From contig JALMQS010000274.1 in the NCBI GenBank assembly GCA_024734495.1, forward strand, positions 84,753 through 148,752: a stretch of 64,000 nt of DNA, written 5' to 3'. Source of the stretch: Forficula auricularia. Its lineage: Eukaryota > Arthropoda > Insecta > Dermaptera > Forficulidae. How positions within the stretch are numbered: position 1 is the first letter of the stretch; each line of letters begins with the position of its first letter. Positions 24,194-36,800 of this stretch are shown here, one piece after another. The notes under the pieces were generated by a model. It did no database searches and was not told where the DNA came from. It worked only from the letters and a program-made list of their open reading frames with translations. Both the position numbers and the translations under genes were made by a program.

Positions 24194-24271
24194 GTTATCG
24201 AAGGAGACAATAAAAGAGTGTGTCATCTGCTGGAATTCCAGCGAAGACGCACTCTTTTATGTCTCCTTCAA
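24194..24271. ncRNA. Near-perfect hairpin of about 78 bases
   Basis: GAAGGAGACAATAAAAGAGT at the left is answered by CACTCTTTTATGTCTCCTTC at the right, giving a stem of about 25 bp with few mismatches. The loop itself contains GCTGGAATTCCAGC. Either strand could fold into a microRNA-precursor-like hairpin. A tiny inverted-repeat transposon is equally possible. It lies between the leader exon and the ATG exon of sulfotransferase copy B. Confidence 0.4.
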
Positions 24272-24910
24272 TATATAAAAATTCTGCTACTCTCGGCACA
24301 AAAACTTTCAATTTAATATAAATTTATCATTTATTTACCATAATAATATGTAAAGTTATAAACAAGATTTATGAAGACAGAAAAATACCATATATAGGCC
24401 AAGTACGAGTCGGAACGCATTTCGAGAGTAATGTAGCTTATGTATTATATTATTATTATGTAATATATCTTCGAAATACTTGAGATATCGAAATCGTCCT
24501 TGTTATACGTTGATATGAATATAATCAGGTAAATCGTGGAATTTTTAAATAATATTATATTAAGGCAGTTCTGATCACCGAGGGGTACAAAATCACCTAA
24601 TATTTGAGCCTCTCACACCGTCATTATAAAACGAATTAAATTGGAAAAACAAATAGCTTAATACTTCTTAAAGAAATCTTTGCAAGATATCTGCATTCTA
24701 AGATAAATAAATGTGTTTCGTTTTTCGGCAATCTCTAATATAATAATCATTTTATTGAAATATTAATTCAGGAAAATGAATACATGTAATTTGTAAATTA
24801 AGTCCGTAACTTATAGAGTTTACGAGCTACAATACTCTGACAAATGGACAGACAAACAAACATTGTAGCGTCACTGATAGAGTCCCATTTTACTTTTGAA
24901 AATGTATAAA

Positions 24911-25628
24911 AATAATTTTTAAGAAAAAATAAAACCGACTTCAAAACAATTAAATGCAACAAATAAAATACACTAAAAGTATAAAATAATTATTATCTTA
25001 TTTAGTTACAACTAAACTACGAAATATTAACATGAAATTACTTTTTGAAGTCGGCACCAAACAAACTATACCTATAAGCGAGCGTACCCACCAAACGTAC
25101 TAAGTAAGATCCGTCGAGTGCGATTCATAAAAGGTATATGTTTGGCAGCGACTTAAAAAGTAATTTCATGTTAATATTTCGTCGTTTAGTTGTAACTAAA
25201 TAAGATAATAATTATTTTATACCTTTTAGTGTTATTTTATTTGTGGCATTTATTTTTTTGAAGTCGGTTTTATTTTTTCTTAAAAATTATTTTTATTTTT
25301 CTCTTTTTAGTGATGTTATTAATAGTGATCCTATCATCAGAACTTGACCAAATTAATATCACACCATCCCTAAGATACCCCTTTCCAATAAAAAAAGAAT
25401 CATCGAAATCGGTTCATAAATAAAGAAGTTAGTCCTGAACAAACAAGACCTAAAAATGTCCAATACCTATGAAAAAAATGGGACCAATCGGAAGGTAGAC
25501 TGGACCCAATGCAAAAAAAATTTCAAAATCGGTTCACAATTGGCGGAGATATGAGATAACATAGGCACAAAAAAAAAAAAAAAAAATCAGTCGAATAGAG
25601 AACCTCCTCCTTTTTTGAAGTCGGTTAA
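24911..25628. mobile_element. Foldback family GAAGTCGG, copy 1
   Basis: About 350 bases of palindrome (AAAACCGACTTCAAAA to TTTTTGAAGTCGGTTTT), with inner arms meeting near 25080, then a non-palindromic tail of about 330 bases that ends in TTTTTTGAAGTCGGTTAA. Two further copies stand at 31366-32022 and 47606-48326. The tail carries CGAATAGAGAACCTCCTCC in all three. Non-coding. The class is uncertain. Confidence 0.8.
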
Positions 25629-25818
25629 TAAAACAATTAAAATTTGTCAAATTTATAAACCAAAAATTCGGGAAAAAGAATTATGGACAAGTAGGTACTA
25701 GAGAAAATGTATTAACAACTTTTTAGTGCATTTCGTAATAAAAACGTGTCACATATTTTTATTTTATTTCAAAAATATTATTAATTTATGAAGTCGGTTA
25801 AAAGAAAAAATAGCTTAC

Positions 25819-25946
25819 ATTTTGATATATGATATATTATATATGATAGCTCTAAACATCACTGCGTTTCTTCATCTTAATGTTATCTCTCTGGATCAGT
25901 AAGAATCTTCCGTTCTGCGCACTACTCTCCTACTTATCCTTAAATA
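25819..25946 (-). promoter_or_regulatory. Predicted TATA promoter and non-coding first exon of sulfotransferase copy B
   Basis: The minus strand has TATTTAAG (25946-25939), a likely start about 30 bases on near 25916 (GCGCAGAAC), and a GTAAGC donor after 25819. The block aligns with 6783-6907 upstream of copy A. Homology of the flanks runs on to about 26170 here and 7140 there, which marks the extent of the duplicated segment. Confidence 0.5.
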
Positions 25947-26699
25947 CGCTAGTTTATTATATTTATTTATTAAATTCTTACTCTCCTCAAACACAAATTT
26001 ACTTTCAATGTGGCTTTATTTGTGGATTGCATTTCATATAAAATTATTTATTACACTTGAGATAAGTTTTTTCTTAATCTAACTTAATCCTTTGAGATAC
26101 ATTTTTTTAAATTATTGTCTCGGGGAAAACAGGCCATTTAGACATCACATAGTAAAGGGTAAGTTAAGTAGTGTTAGGAAGAGAGTTAGGAATTTTAGCC
26201 GGTCGAAATTTTATACGTTAGCAGGGCTCCCTGGGTCTCCCTCTTGAACATCGTCATTAGGAGATAAGGAATATCTTGGGCGCTTGCGCCGATAGATGTT
26301 CTGACATAAATGAGAACAGATGGTAATAAAGAAAATAAATTTAGAATATTTGCAGGTAAAAGATCAGATGCAAAAGAATATTTCATTGTTTGATCTCAAT
26401 GTCTCCTTTTCCGAGAGAGGATCATCGAATAAGAATTTCTTAAAACGCCCAGTGCTGTAGTCGTATATTTTATAATAATTCAATTTGAGAATATTTTAAA
26501 ACATTAATTTATTTTAAAACTGTAGATGGGAGGGTACTATCAATTTAATGAATTCATAATAATAATCAGAAAACAAATTCATAACAAATAATATATCTTC
26601 TCTCGTCCCGAAAAGCTTCTCTCAATTAGAATTATAAATAAGAATTTTATTGATCTCAAGTTCACTATACTTTGCTTGTATAATAAAACAATAAATACT

Positions 26700-27590
26700 T
26701 TCTATTAGCCCTTCGATTGAAGGTTATAAGGTGCTGGAAAGACGGTCAGGGAAGAGAGTTCCAGTCTCTAGATGTCATAGGGATAAATGAATTGGCGAAT
26801 GCGTTTGTTTGATTAGTATCTAGTGAATTTTAGAAAATCGTGTATTTCGCGCAAATGAAGCCTTTGGTGGGATTATCGATTTTATTTCGTCAGAACAAAA
26901 GCCATGGTAATATCTATAAAAAAGGCAAAGGGCGGAGACAGATCTACGATGGGCTAGGGAGTCGAGAGTGTCAGTTAATGTAGGATCGCCTATCAGTCTG
27001 ATAGCTCGCCTCTGAATTGCATCTAAGGTATTAAGAGAATACTTGGAGGCTCCTCTACACAAATGCGAGCAATATTCAAGACAGGGGCGAATTTGAGCCT
27101 TGTATAATATAAGGAGTTGAGTGGGGGTGAAAAATCGTTTGGTTCGGAAAAGAAAGCCAAGCTTATGCTGCAGCTTTTGCTACTGAGATAATATGGTCAT
27201 TCTAAGAGGGTCAGAACCTAAGGTGACACCTAACATTGATATTTTATTACGGAATTCCAATGAGCTCGAATCAAAGGAAATGTCCGGAAGGTTCCTATCT
27301 GCGCGCCTAGAAATTAGGCAGCATTGTGATTTTGCTAGCATTAAAGTTTACCAAATTGTGAGATCCCCATTTTTTAAGCATGCTTAAATCTGAATTTATT
27401 GAGGAGGCTATGTTTGCGCGATTGTCTAGTAAGGATTGAGCGTAGTGGAGGGTGCTATCGTCAGCGTAACAATGTTTTGGATTGGAGGGCAGATTTAATA
27501 GGTCATTAATACAGATAATAAAGAGCGTGGGAGAGATGACTGAGCCCTGAGGAACTCCAGCATAATAATACGATATATAGCTTTGCATTA
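26700..27590 (-). pseudogene. LINE (non-LTR retrotransposon) 3' fragment, reverse transcriptase
   Basis: The minus strand from 27588 reads AGVPQGSVISPTLF and CYADDST, the GxPQGS block and the (F/Y)xDD catalytic site of a LINE reverse transcriptase. After one or more frame changes it continues CRGASKYSLNTLDAIQRR and LAHRRSVSALCLFYRYYHG, the conserved tail after the polymerase. The end of the coding region and 3' part near 26700-26820 match copies at 36620, 57560 and 63085. The 5' side is cut by the palindrome at 27556. Broken and inactive. Confidence 0.85.
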
Positions 27591-29125
27591 GTCTTGGGTT
27601 CGTGGTTGCCAGCCCAAGGCATTTTGTATGTAATAATTTTTTTATTTATTTATTTATAATATAAATTCGTTCATTTAAATATATTAAATTATTATGTTAA
27701 AAGGTATTTCAATATTGTAGAGTGAATAGACTTGTGGAATCCTAAACAAATGACTCTCTCATGGCGGCAGGATTTCGACCCAGCCTCTCGATATTATGGT
27801 AGACCAAAAGTATTATAAATGAGAAAGAAAGCGATCTTATTTTATCATTTTCATCTATCTGAAGGTTCATAGTATCATTCTAATATAATAAAATAGCATT
27901 TTGATTAAGAATTTTGTAGTTTAAAAGAAATTGTATGAACAGTTTCAATTTCTCCTCTCCGGGAAAAATTCAGCTTGAAATGGCAAAAAGTTTTATTTTT
28001 TTTCTAATTAGATATTTATTCAAATCTATTGAAATTTCATTCTGTGTTTATCTTTTATAAGAAATAATTATTATTAGGAAATTTGCATTTTATAGGGTAG
28101 TTTATTTGAAATGCAATTTAAAAAACGCTAATAACTCCGTTGAATGTTTTTTTAAATATAAAATCAATTAGATATTATAAAACAATTAATTATTAATAAT
28201 TTATTTCATTTTTGAACAAAATCGATTGAGTAGTTTTTAAGAAAATCGTCATAAACCCCGAAGACTGTCTATGAAAGGCCGTTTTAGAAACATTTTAAAA
28301 TTCACCTCCATGTCACAATTCAATATTTCGTTTCATATGACTTTTTTAACTTGTTTGCAAAAGCATCTCATGTTTTCAAAAAACATCGTTTTTTGAAGAT
28401 TCAGATGGTTTTTTACGATTTTCTCAAAAAGTACTAAATTGATTTCGTTCAAAATTAAAGTAAATTATTAATAATTAATTGTTTTATAATATCTATTATT
28501 TTCATATTTTTAAAAAAAATTCGACGGAGTTATTAGCGTTTTTTCAATTTGGACTTCAAATAAACTACCCTTTAAAATGCAAATTTCCTAATAATAATTA
28601 TTTCTTATAAAAGATAAATGAAAATAATACACAGAATGAAATTTCAATAGATTTGAATAAATATCTAATTAGAAAAAAATAAAACTTTTTGCCATTTCTA
28701 GCTGAATTTTTCCCGGAGAGAGTAAGCTGTTCATACAATTTCTTTTAAACTACAAAATTCTTAATCAAAATGCTATTTCATTATATTAGAATGATACTGT
28801 GAACCTTCAGAGAGATGCAAATGATGAAATAAGATCGCTTTCTTTCTCATTTATAATACTTTTGGTCTATTTAATCAAGAGGCTGGCTCGCAAGCTCTGC
28901 CGGCATGAGCGAGTCATTTGTTTAGGAATCCACAAGTCCGTTCACTCTACAATATTGAAATACCTTTTAACATAATAATTTAATATATTTAAATGAACGA
29001 ATATATATTATAATTAAATAAAAAAATATAAAAATTATTACATACAAAGGGCCTTGGGCTTGCAACACGGAAATCACCAAAAGACTAATGCAAAACTATA
29101 TTATCGTATTATTAGTTTTATATAA
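27556..29125. repeat. Inverted duplication, two arms of about 700 bases
   Basis: Left arm 27556-28252 and right arm 28416-29125 are inverted copies separated by about 160 bases. Matching pairs include GACTAATGCAAA near 29080 with TTTGCATTAGTC near 27583, and TTCCCGGAGAG near 28709 with CTCTCCGGGAA near 27955. The outermost 40 bases or so on both sides are LINE reverse-transcriptase sequence, so the duplication includes or arose within the LINE copy. Confidence 0.8.
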
Positions 29126-30847
29126 ATAATTTTAATATTAAATAATTAAAAGGGTTAATAAAAATTATTTATTATTTGATTATAAATGCTGAGATAAATA
29201 AAATTGATAAAATAGATCTCTTTCTTTCTTATTTATATAATAATTCTAATTGAGACGAGAGAGTCCCCTCTGATATCATACATTATTTGTTATGGATTTT
29301 TTTCTGATTATTACATATTATGAATTCATCAAATTGCTAGTACCTTCTACAGTTTTAAAATAAATTATTCTTTTCAAATATTCTTAAATTCAATATATAT
29401 TTATTAAATATACACGATTACAACACTGGGTGTAATAAGTAAGGCTCGGTCCAGGGGCTCAAGACTCCGAAAAAAATATTGTTCGCAAAATTTAATGAGA
29501 ACGTAGAAAAATTTTCCCCTTCGAAAATCTGCCTAGCTAGCATATTCACAAATCCGCCACTGGGTAATTGTTTTTGAATATCCGTTATTTGTGCCATAAT
29601 CTTTTTAGGAAGTTATATTGATCTACATTCTACATACATCTATATTAAGTGCTTTAGTGACTTCTAGGATTTCACAAAATGCTGGTATTCAAAGATAATT
29701 TAAAGATAATTTTATATTTGTAAGCATTAAAATTAAACCACATTTCTCTATATTTTATAACAGTATCAAATAAATAATTTGCTTTCATTTTTAACCGTTT
29801 TGAAGCATCTATTATAGATTATCACAATTTTGGATAATTTCACTAACATTCGCTTCATAATAACATGCATTCTTATGCTTAATCAAGGTCTGCTTTATAT
29901 TCATAATTGAATCTACTTTAACATACATTATTTACAAATTTTAAATTCGCCTTATGAAGCTCATTTTCATTCAAATATCTCAATATAGGTGCTATGTTAT
30001 TCTTGTTAATTAAACATGATTTAATAGGAGGGGGAAAGGGTTCACTTGCCTCCGGTGGCAAATTTTAAGAAATAGCACATTTTGGGAAGGGATAAATTTT
30101 TTGAATATATTTAGCATTGGGTGCTGGGGTGAGCGGCGACCCCGCCTGACAAAATCAAATTCTCGAGCCGCCACTGTGTATATTAAAACATCTTTTAAAC
30201 GCAATAACTTATAAACAGTATATCTTATAGTTATTGATTCGAAACTTAAATACTTTTTGTACTAATTTAAATTCTCTTTAATAAAAGGCGCAAATAACCA
30301 TGCAGTCGAGACAGGGCCGGATCTTGAATACTGTGAACTAAGCGTCCACGGAAGCCACTAATTGAAGTTGGGCGACAGTAAAATATTGTTCGCTTACTTA
30401 ATAAATGTCTAAAATCGGTCCCGAGTCGAGGCGAGCTTTAAATTGTAAATTTAACAAAGGCCGCGAAGAAAACTTGTACAATTAAAATGGTTACCCGCAA
30501 TTGTGAAATTTACGTAATAATTAAACTAGAATCTCTTAAGACATTCACATAGTAATTAAAAATATATATTACTTCATTTAAATTGGTCTAATGAGATCGT
30601 AGTTCTTAGTTAAATTAAACTAAACTTCAAAATATAGTATTACACCCTAACTCTTATCAATATCGTTTCAAATTTAGTTTGAGCCGGCATCTTCAGATGG
30701 CGTGTCAGTTTTTTGTTGTCAAAATGAGCCACATATATTTAGATTAGATATTTGAAAATGTCATCACCTAAATATTTTTATAAAAGTTTTATTTAATTAA
30801 ATATTTTCTGAAAACGACTTACAAGAAAGCTATTCTCTCTCTCCGAG
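29126..30847. other. Intergenic stretch before the Golgi pH regulator gene; hAT end remnants only
   Basis: Scattered ends of hAT-type elements (CCGCCACTG near 29556 and 30171, CAGGGCCGGATC near 30312) without convincing partners. No open frame matches a family. The GPHR promoter should lie here, but no clear TATA box stands out. Confidence 0.45.
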
Positions 30848-33800
30848 ATGGCATTTATTGAAGATACATTAGTGATTTTAGTAACTCAAGTAATAAAAAT
30901 AACAATTAAATTTAAATGTCAATTTGTTCTTTAATTATTGTTTTTTTTTTAATTCATTTTTACAGATTTTTTTCTTTCTTGGTGGATGGGTGTTTTTTGT
31001 AAAAAAATTATTTCGTGATTATGAAGTCCATCATACGTTAGTTCAATTGATATTCTCGGTTACTTTTTCTTTGTCATGTACAATGTTTGAATTAATTATT
31101 TTTGAAATTATTGGTTATTTGGATTCTAGGTAAGATGATTTACTTTATAAATAATTACCCTGCTCAGAATGGTCTTAGGCAGAGCTTCTTAAATTTTTTT
31201 AATTAGCTGCCCCATTTTGACTGAGAAGTCATTGATGCCTTATGTTTAGCTACACCAAAATTCAGTTTCGCGACCCCAAATGGGTCCCGACCCATAGTTT
31301 AAGAAGCCCTGGTCTAAGGAACAAAATACTTTTATGTGAATATCTTGCAGATCTGTTTCATTCGATAATTTTTAAGAAAAAAATAAAACCGACTTCAAAA
31401 ATATTAAATGCAACAAATAAAATACACTAAAAGGTATAAAATAATTATTAACTTATTTAGTTACAACTAAACTACGAAATATTAACATGAAATTACTTTT
31501 TGTACTCGGTGCCAATGCGATTCATAAAAGGTATATGTTTGGCACCGACTTAAAAAAGTAATTTCATGTTAATATTTCGTAGTTTAGTTGTAACTAAATA
31601 AGTTAATAATTATTTTATACCTTTTAGTGTATTTTATTTGTTGCATTTAATTTTTTTGAAGTCGGGTTTTATTTTTTTCTTAAAAATTATTTTTATTTTT
31701 CTCTTTTTAGTGATGTTATTAATAGTGATCCTATCATCAGAACTTGACCAAATTAATATGACACCATCCTAAGATACCCCTTTCCAATAAAAAAAGAATC
31801 ATCGAAATCGGTTCATAAATAAAGAAGTTAGGCATGAGCAAACCTAACAAAAAAGGTCTAATACCTATGAATCATCAATCGGATCAATCGGAAGGTAGAC
31901 TGAACCCAATGCAAAAAAAAATTTCAAAATCGGTTCACAATTGGGGGAGATATGAGGTAACATAGACACAAAAAAAAAAATTCAGTCGAATAGAGAACCT
32001 CCTCCTTTTTTAAAGTCGGTTAAAAATAAACATACACTCAGGACTGCCAAGAGCTTATGCGAACCCCAGAGTTGGGTCATATCCTGGTCCCCTATATTAA
32101 ATATTTGTTAAACTAATTCATGAAACCATCCCTCTCAGAGGGTACCACTAAGCTGCAGCTATATATAAATGAATATAAATAAACATTTTTTTTGTAAAAA
32201 TATATTTATTTTTTATTTTATTTTATTTTTGACGGCAAAAGGCCTTAACAAATTGGTTACATTTAAACATATTATACACATAATGTGAAAGACAGAGATT
32301 ATAATAGGTAATATGGTAAGGGAAGATAAATTGTGTAAATAGCAAATAAATGAATTTTGAATTTTAAAACTTAATCGGTACTTACGTATTAACGCCACCG
32401 CAGCTACAGATTTGGCGGTTTTTAAGCGCCGCTACTGACGACGGATTCTTTTAGAAAATGAATATTAATTAAAAAATAATTAGTAAATACTCAAAAAAAT
32501 TAGAATATGTAAAAGTCGTTGCCGGTTCGGTTAAGATATATTCCGTTCGGCTCGGTTAGCTCGTATATCTTCATTACGGGTTGGATTTTAGGCGATTAGG
32601 TTGGCGTTAACCGAACCTTCCAAAGTTTGTTCGGGAACCCATTTTTTTATCTAAATGAACCGAGATGATGAATAGAACCGAACCTATGAAAAGTTCTAAA
32701 AGTGAAAATTGCCAACGCCCACTGGCGCTCACTTGAGACAATTTGAGACATCACAGTCCATAAACTCAATTTCAATTCAAATTTGTAGTTTAAAATTTTA
32801 TTTGTATTTGTAGCTGCGGTGGCGTTAATACGTAAAGTACCGCTTAATCTTAAGATAGCTTATTTTCTTTAATAGCTTTAGTCACTCTATTAGGATGCGA
32901 AGCCAAATCTATTACACTAATTCTTAAAGAAAGAGCGTTATGCCAAACACAGAGTCTATAGATTGGATTGTTCTCAGCGTGACGCGTAATTGGTACTTTA
33001 GGGTAGAAAGGCTATATAATAAGTTGGGCTAAGTGCGAGTCCATTTTTCAATAGTGCATTTTCGAGAAAGTTGTATCCCTTATTTGCATGTAAAATTTAA
33101 AATATAAATACTTGCAACTTTGTTCTTCATAGATCGAGAAATAAAAATCGTCCCCTTAGAGTGTAAACCTGCTAACTCCATTTTTTTCTCTATCATATAT
33201 GACATATTAATACCATTCGAAGAAAAAGATATGCAGCATCGTCCAAGTAAAACTGTTACTTAAAATTAGGATCGTAAGTTGTAGAAAAAAAATGTGAAAA
33301 TGTTTCTTTCCATAACAATAATATTCAATTTTGTTTGTTTATTCTCTGCCCTGTTAAATTGCCTTGTTGTGAGTTAGCAGGTTTACACTCTAAGGCTACG
33401 AAATATAAAAGTATAAATAAAATAACGATAGTAAAAATTTTTGTTAGGGGTGTACAGGGCGTGCCTTTCACCGCAAAATGGGATAACTGCGAGTTTGCCT
33501 CAGTTTTCCATTATACTAAAAAAGGACAGTAACTGGTTTGCACTAGTGTTTGCCCATCCAAGGAAATAAAAAAAAAACAACATATCTTTATTTTTATTGT
33601 ATTCAAAGTATCAGACATGCAGAAAAACATTAGTTGGTGGAATCAGAATAAGTATGAGAGAATCGGTAGCCGTTTTTAATTCCAGAGAAACATCAATTCA
33701 CTGAATACACGTTCCGAGTCTTGGTTGTCCTCTTTGTGGTACATTAATGTGAGAAACCAGATCAAATTCATACCAGCCACTTTCTCCAGAGTAAACATCA

Positions 33801-36800
33801 AATCTTTCTTATTTCCCCTTTGGCTTTGATTGTATTACCAGGACGTTTTATTCCTTCACTGAAATCGGCTTCTAAATTTTGTATTACAAACGGACCTTGA
33901 CGCACCAGGAATAGTCCGAGCAAAATTTTTAGAGATAATATTTTCTACCCTACTTGACGACGAGGAAAATATTCGAAATTATGTAGTAATTCATAATTCG
34001 TGGAAATCGAATAATAAACTTATGAAGTGAACAAGTTGTTTTTTAGAACTATAACTAAATATAAAAAATGCCGCCCCGTGCGGACCCCCCCTCCCTAGGT
34101 ATGCCACTGTTTGCATCAAACATAGATCAATCTCATTGATTTCCACTTAAAAATAAAATAGATACTGTTATGTTAATATATAATAAAACTAGAGATATTT
34201 ACAAAAAAATAAATTGTTCCTTTTTTTGAGCAGTGTATATTTGAAAAATATTTAATTAATTTTGTTGATTTATTTTTTAGCTCCCGATATTTTCATTGGA
34301 ATTGCATTTTATATATGATGCTCTTCATGGTCATTGTTCTCATTCCATTTTATATTGGTTATTTTATTATCACTAATATAAAATATGGTAAATATTGATA
34401 CAGTAATATATCCTAATTTTTGAATTTGAATACCAGAATAGAATAGAAATATTCAGCTTACTTAAAGACATGGACGTCGTCATTCTTTTTCTAAAGTTTA
34501 AGAAAAAAAAAGTATAAAGGTTGTTATTTTTCTAGCAAGTTATCTTTAAGTCAACCATCCGACGACTTCGTTATTAATTATTGTGTTCTGTTCCCAGGCC
34601 CGTATTTAGACTTGATAAGGCCCTAAGCTATTTGAAATATGGGGCCCTTTATAAGTCCAGATATTATATGTCAGTGCCAAATATGATTTTCAGAAGAGGG
34701 TTAAACTGAAATACAATTAGGAAGTATATAGATAGTGAAATAGTAGCAGCAGTATATTTAAGTATATATGACAATTGCTCACTCGGACAATTTTTTGAAA
34801 GTGGGGGCCCTAAGCTATAGCTTGTGTAGCTTATACCTAAATCCTGCACTGTCTGTTCCATGATGTAGATTGAAATATTAGTTCTTGGGAATAAGAAACA
34901 AAATTTTTAAAAAAATTTCAAACAATGCTGGAGGAGAGAAGAATGAAGCATCTTGTTTGTTTTCTTTATTGGCCCTTTGAAACCCTGAAGAAGGGGAGAA
35001 TCCTCCGAAATGTTGGTCTTTTAAAAGGAAAGGAAAAAAAGAAAAGAATGACAATCCAATAAATACACCTTATTTGGAAATGTGATAATTTTTTCTTTCT
35101 CCACTACCCTCGGGCTGCCTTCCATTACTTTCAGCTGATATTAATTAATAATTATAATAAAACATAATAAATGATAAAAATATACAGCATGGTTGGAAAA
35201 TTGTGACATTTTTACAACCCTGCTGTAATCTTTCACGGAAGCATCGACGGCCAGTTTACAGTGGAACCAATCAGCTTCGCCATAAACATTGATAAAAATA
35301 TACACCTACCATTTCTGTTCGATTGTGAGAATTTATAGTTTGACTACAATCTAGTCGATTTTATGTATATATGGGTGATTTTTATGTATGTATGTTTTAA
35401 AATTACCCAAGGAAAATAAATTCTATGATTATTTGATGCATGTACATAATATGTTATAGAGCAGGGCTGTCCAACCCGCGGGCCGCATGCGACTCAGCAC
35501 TGCAATGAATGCCGCCCCACATAAAATTATAAACTTTCTTGAAACATTAAGATTTTTATGTTAAGAATTTTTTTTTTCTAAATAAGAAATTGGAAAATCA
35601 TCCCAAAAGTTTTCGGAGAATAAAAGAGCGGATTTTCAATTTTGAATGTGAAAAAATATATCGATTTCGGAAAAAATAATCGCAATTGTGGCATATTTTG
35701 ACTCTATTTTTATTAGTTATACATATTTTACCTGCAAACTTTCTGATTGAATGTATGCAATCAGAGATTGAACTGAAAGAAAAATTTAATAATGTCTCTT
35801 TATTAAAATTTTATGAAAATTATCTATCCATAAATAAATACTTCTGTCTCCAACAATACTTATACATTTTTTGGAAATATGAATTTATATATAGGTACGT
35901 AAAGCTAATTTCAAGAATAAAATTCACTAAAAGCAAAGTTTATATGTTCAGCTTTCAGGTAAAAAAATAATTAAGTTTCGAATATTTAAAAACCATTCAT
36001 CTGATATTTACATTTTCTAAAATATTTATTATTTCAGTAATTAAAATTTTTGAAGTGCTAAATGATTTAAAAACAATATTCTGATGGAAAAGAGCTCAAA
36101 GATTATTGTGCTATGCCATTTTTGCTTCTTTGTCATGGTGGATTACATTATTCTACATTATTAACTATCTTTTTTATTGAAAAATATCAATAGAATTAGT
36201 ATATTTTATATGCGGCCCGAGGCATTTGTTTTTTCTTTAAATGAGGCCCGTTTAAGCCAAAAGGCTGGACACCCCTGTTATAGAGCCTGTGGAAGCCTCG
36301 TTTGAAGGCGAAACATGGCCTATTAAAAAATTTATAAGTATTTAAAAACTTTGTTCTTTATTCCCAAGGACTAATATTTCAATTTCATTCTTCTTTATAT
36401 TTGATTGCAATTCTACACACTCTATGTCAGAGTCAATACTTTGTGTCAGAGCTTGCCTTCGTCAGGCCTGGCTCAGAGTGTGAACAATTTTTATAATATG
36501 AAAGAGTTTATTATATTTATTATTTATTTACCATATTTTTCTCTAATTAATAGAATTTCAATGTATATTTCTAAATGTCTATATCGATATTTAATAAGAG
36601 TATACTTAGTCAGATTTGGAAAGGTGCAACCCCTAAAGGCCTGGGTTGGCCCCTCCATCGTGAAAAGAAGAAGAAAGAATTTTATGGGTTGGCGGGGGTC
36701 GAAGGTATCTGTGAATACGGGTCTTAAATAGCTGAAGGTTATAAGTCGCGGGAAAGATGGTGGCAGGGAGCGAGTTCCAGTCTCTGGAGGTTATAGGGAT

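Noticed and set aside
35686..35970. Independent small membrane protein gene
   Set aside because: Falls inside a hAT element with perfect target duplication, and its sequence resembles an eroded hAT transposase C-terminal region.
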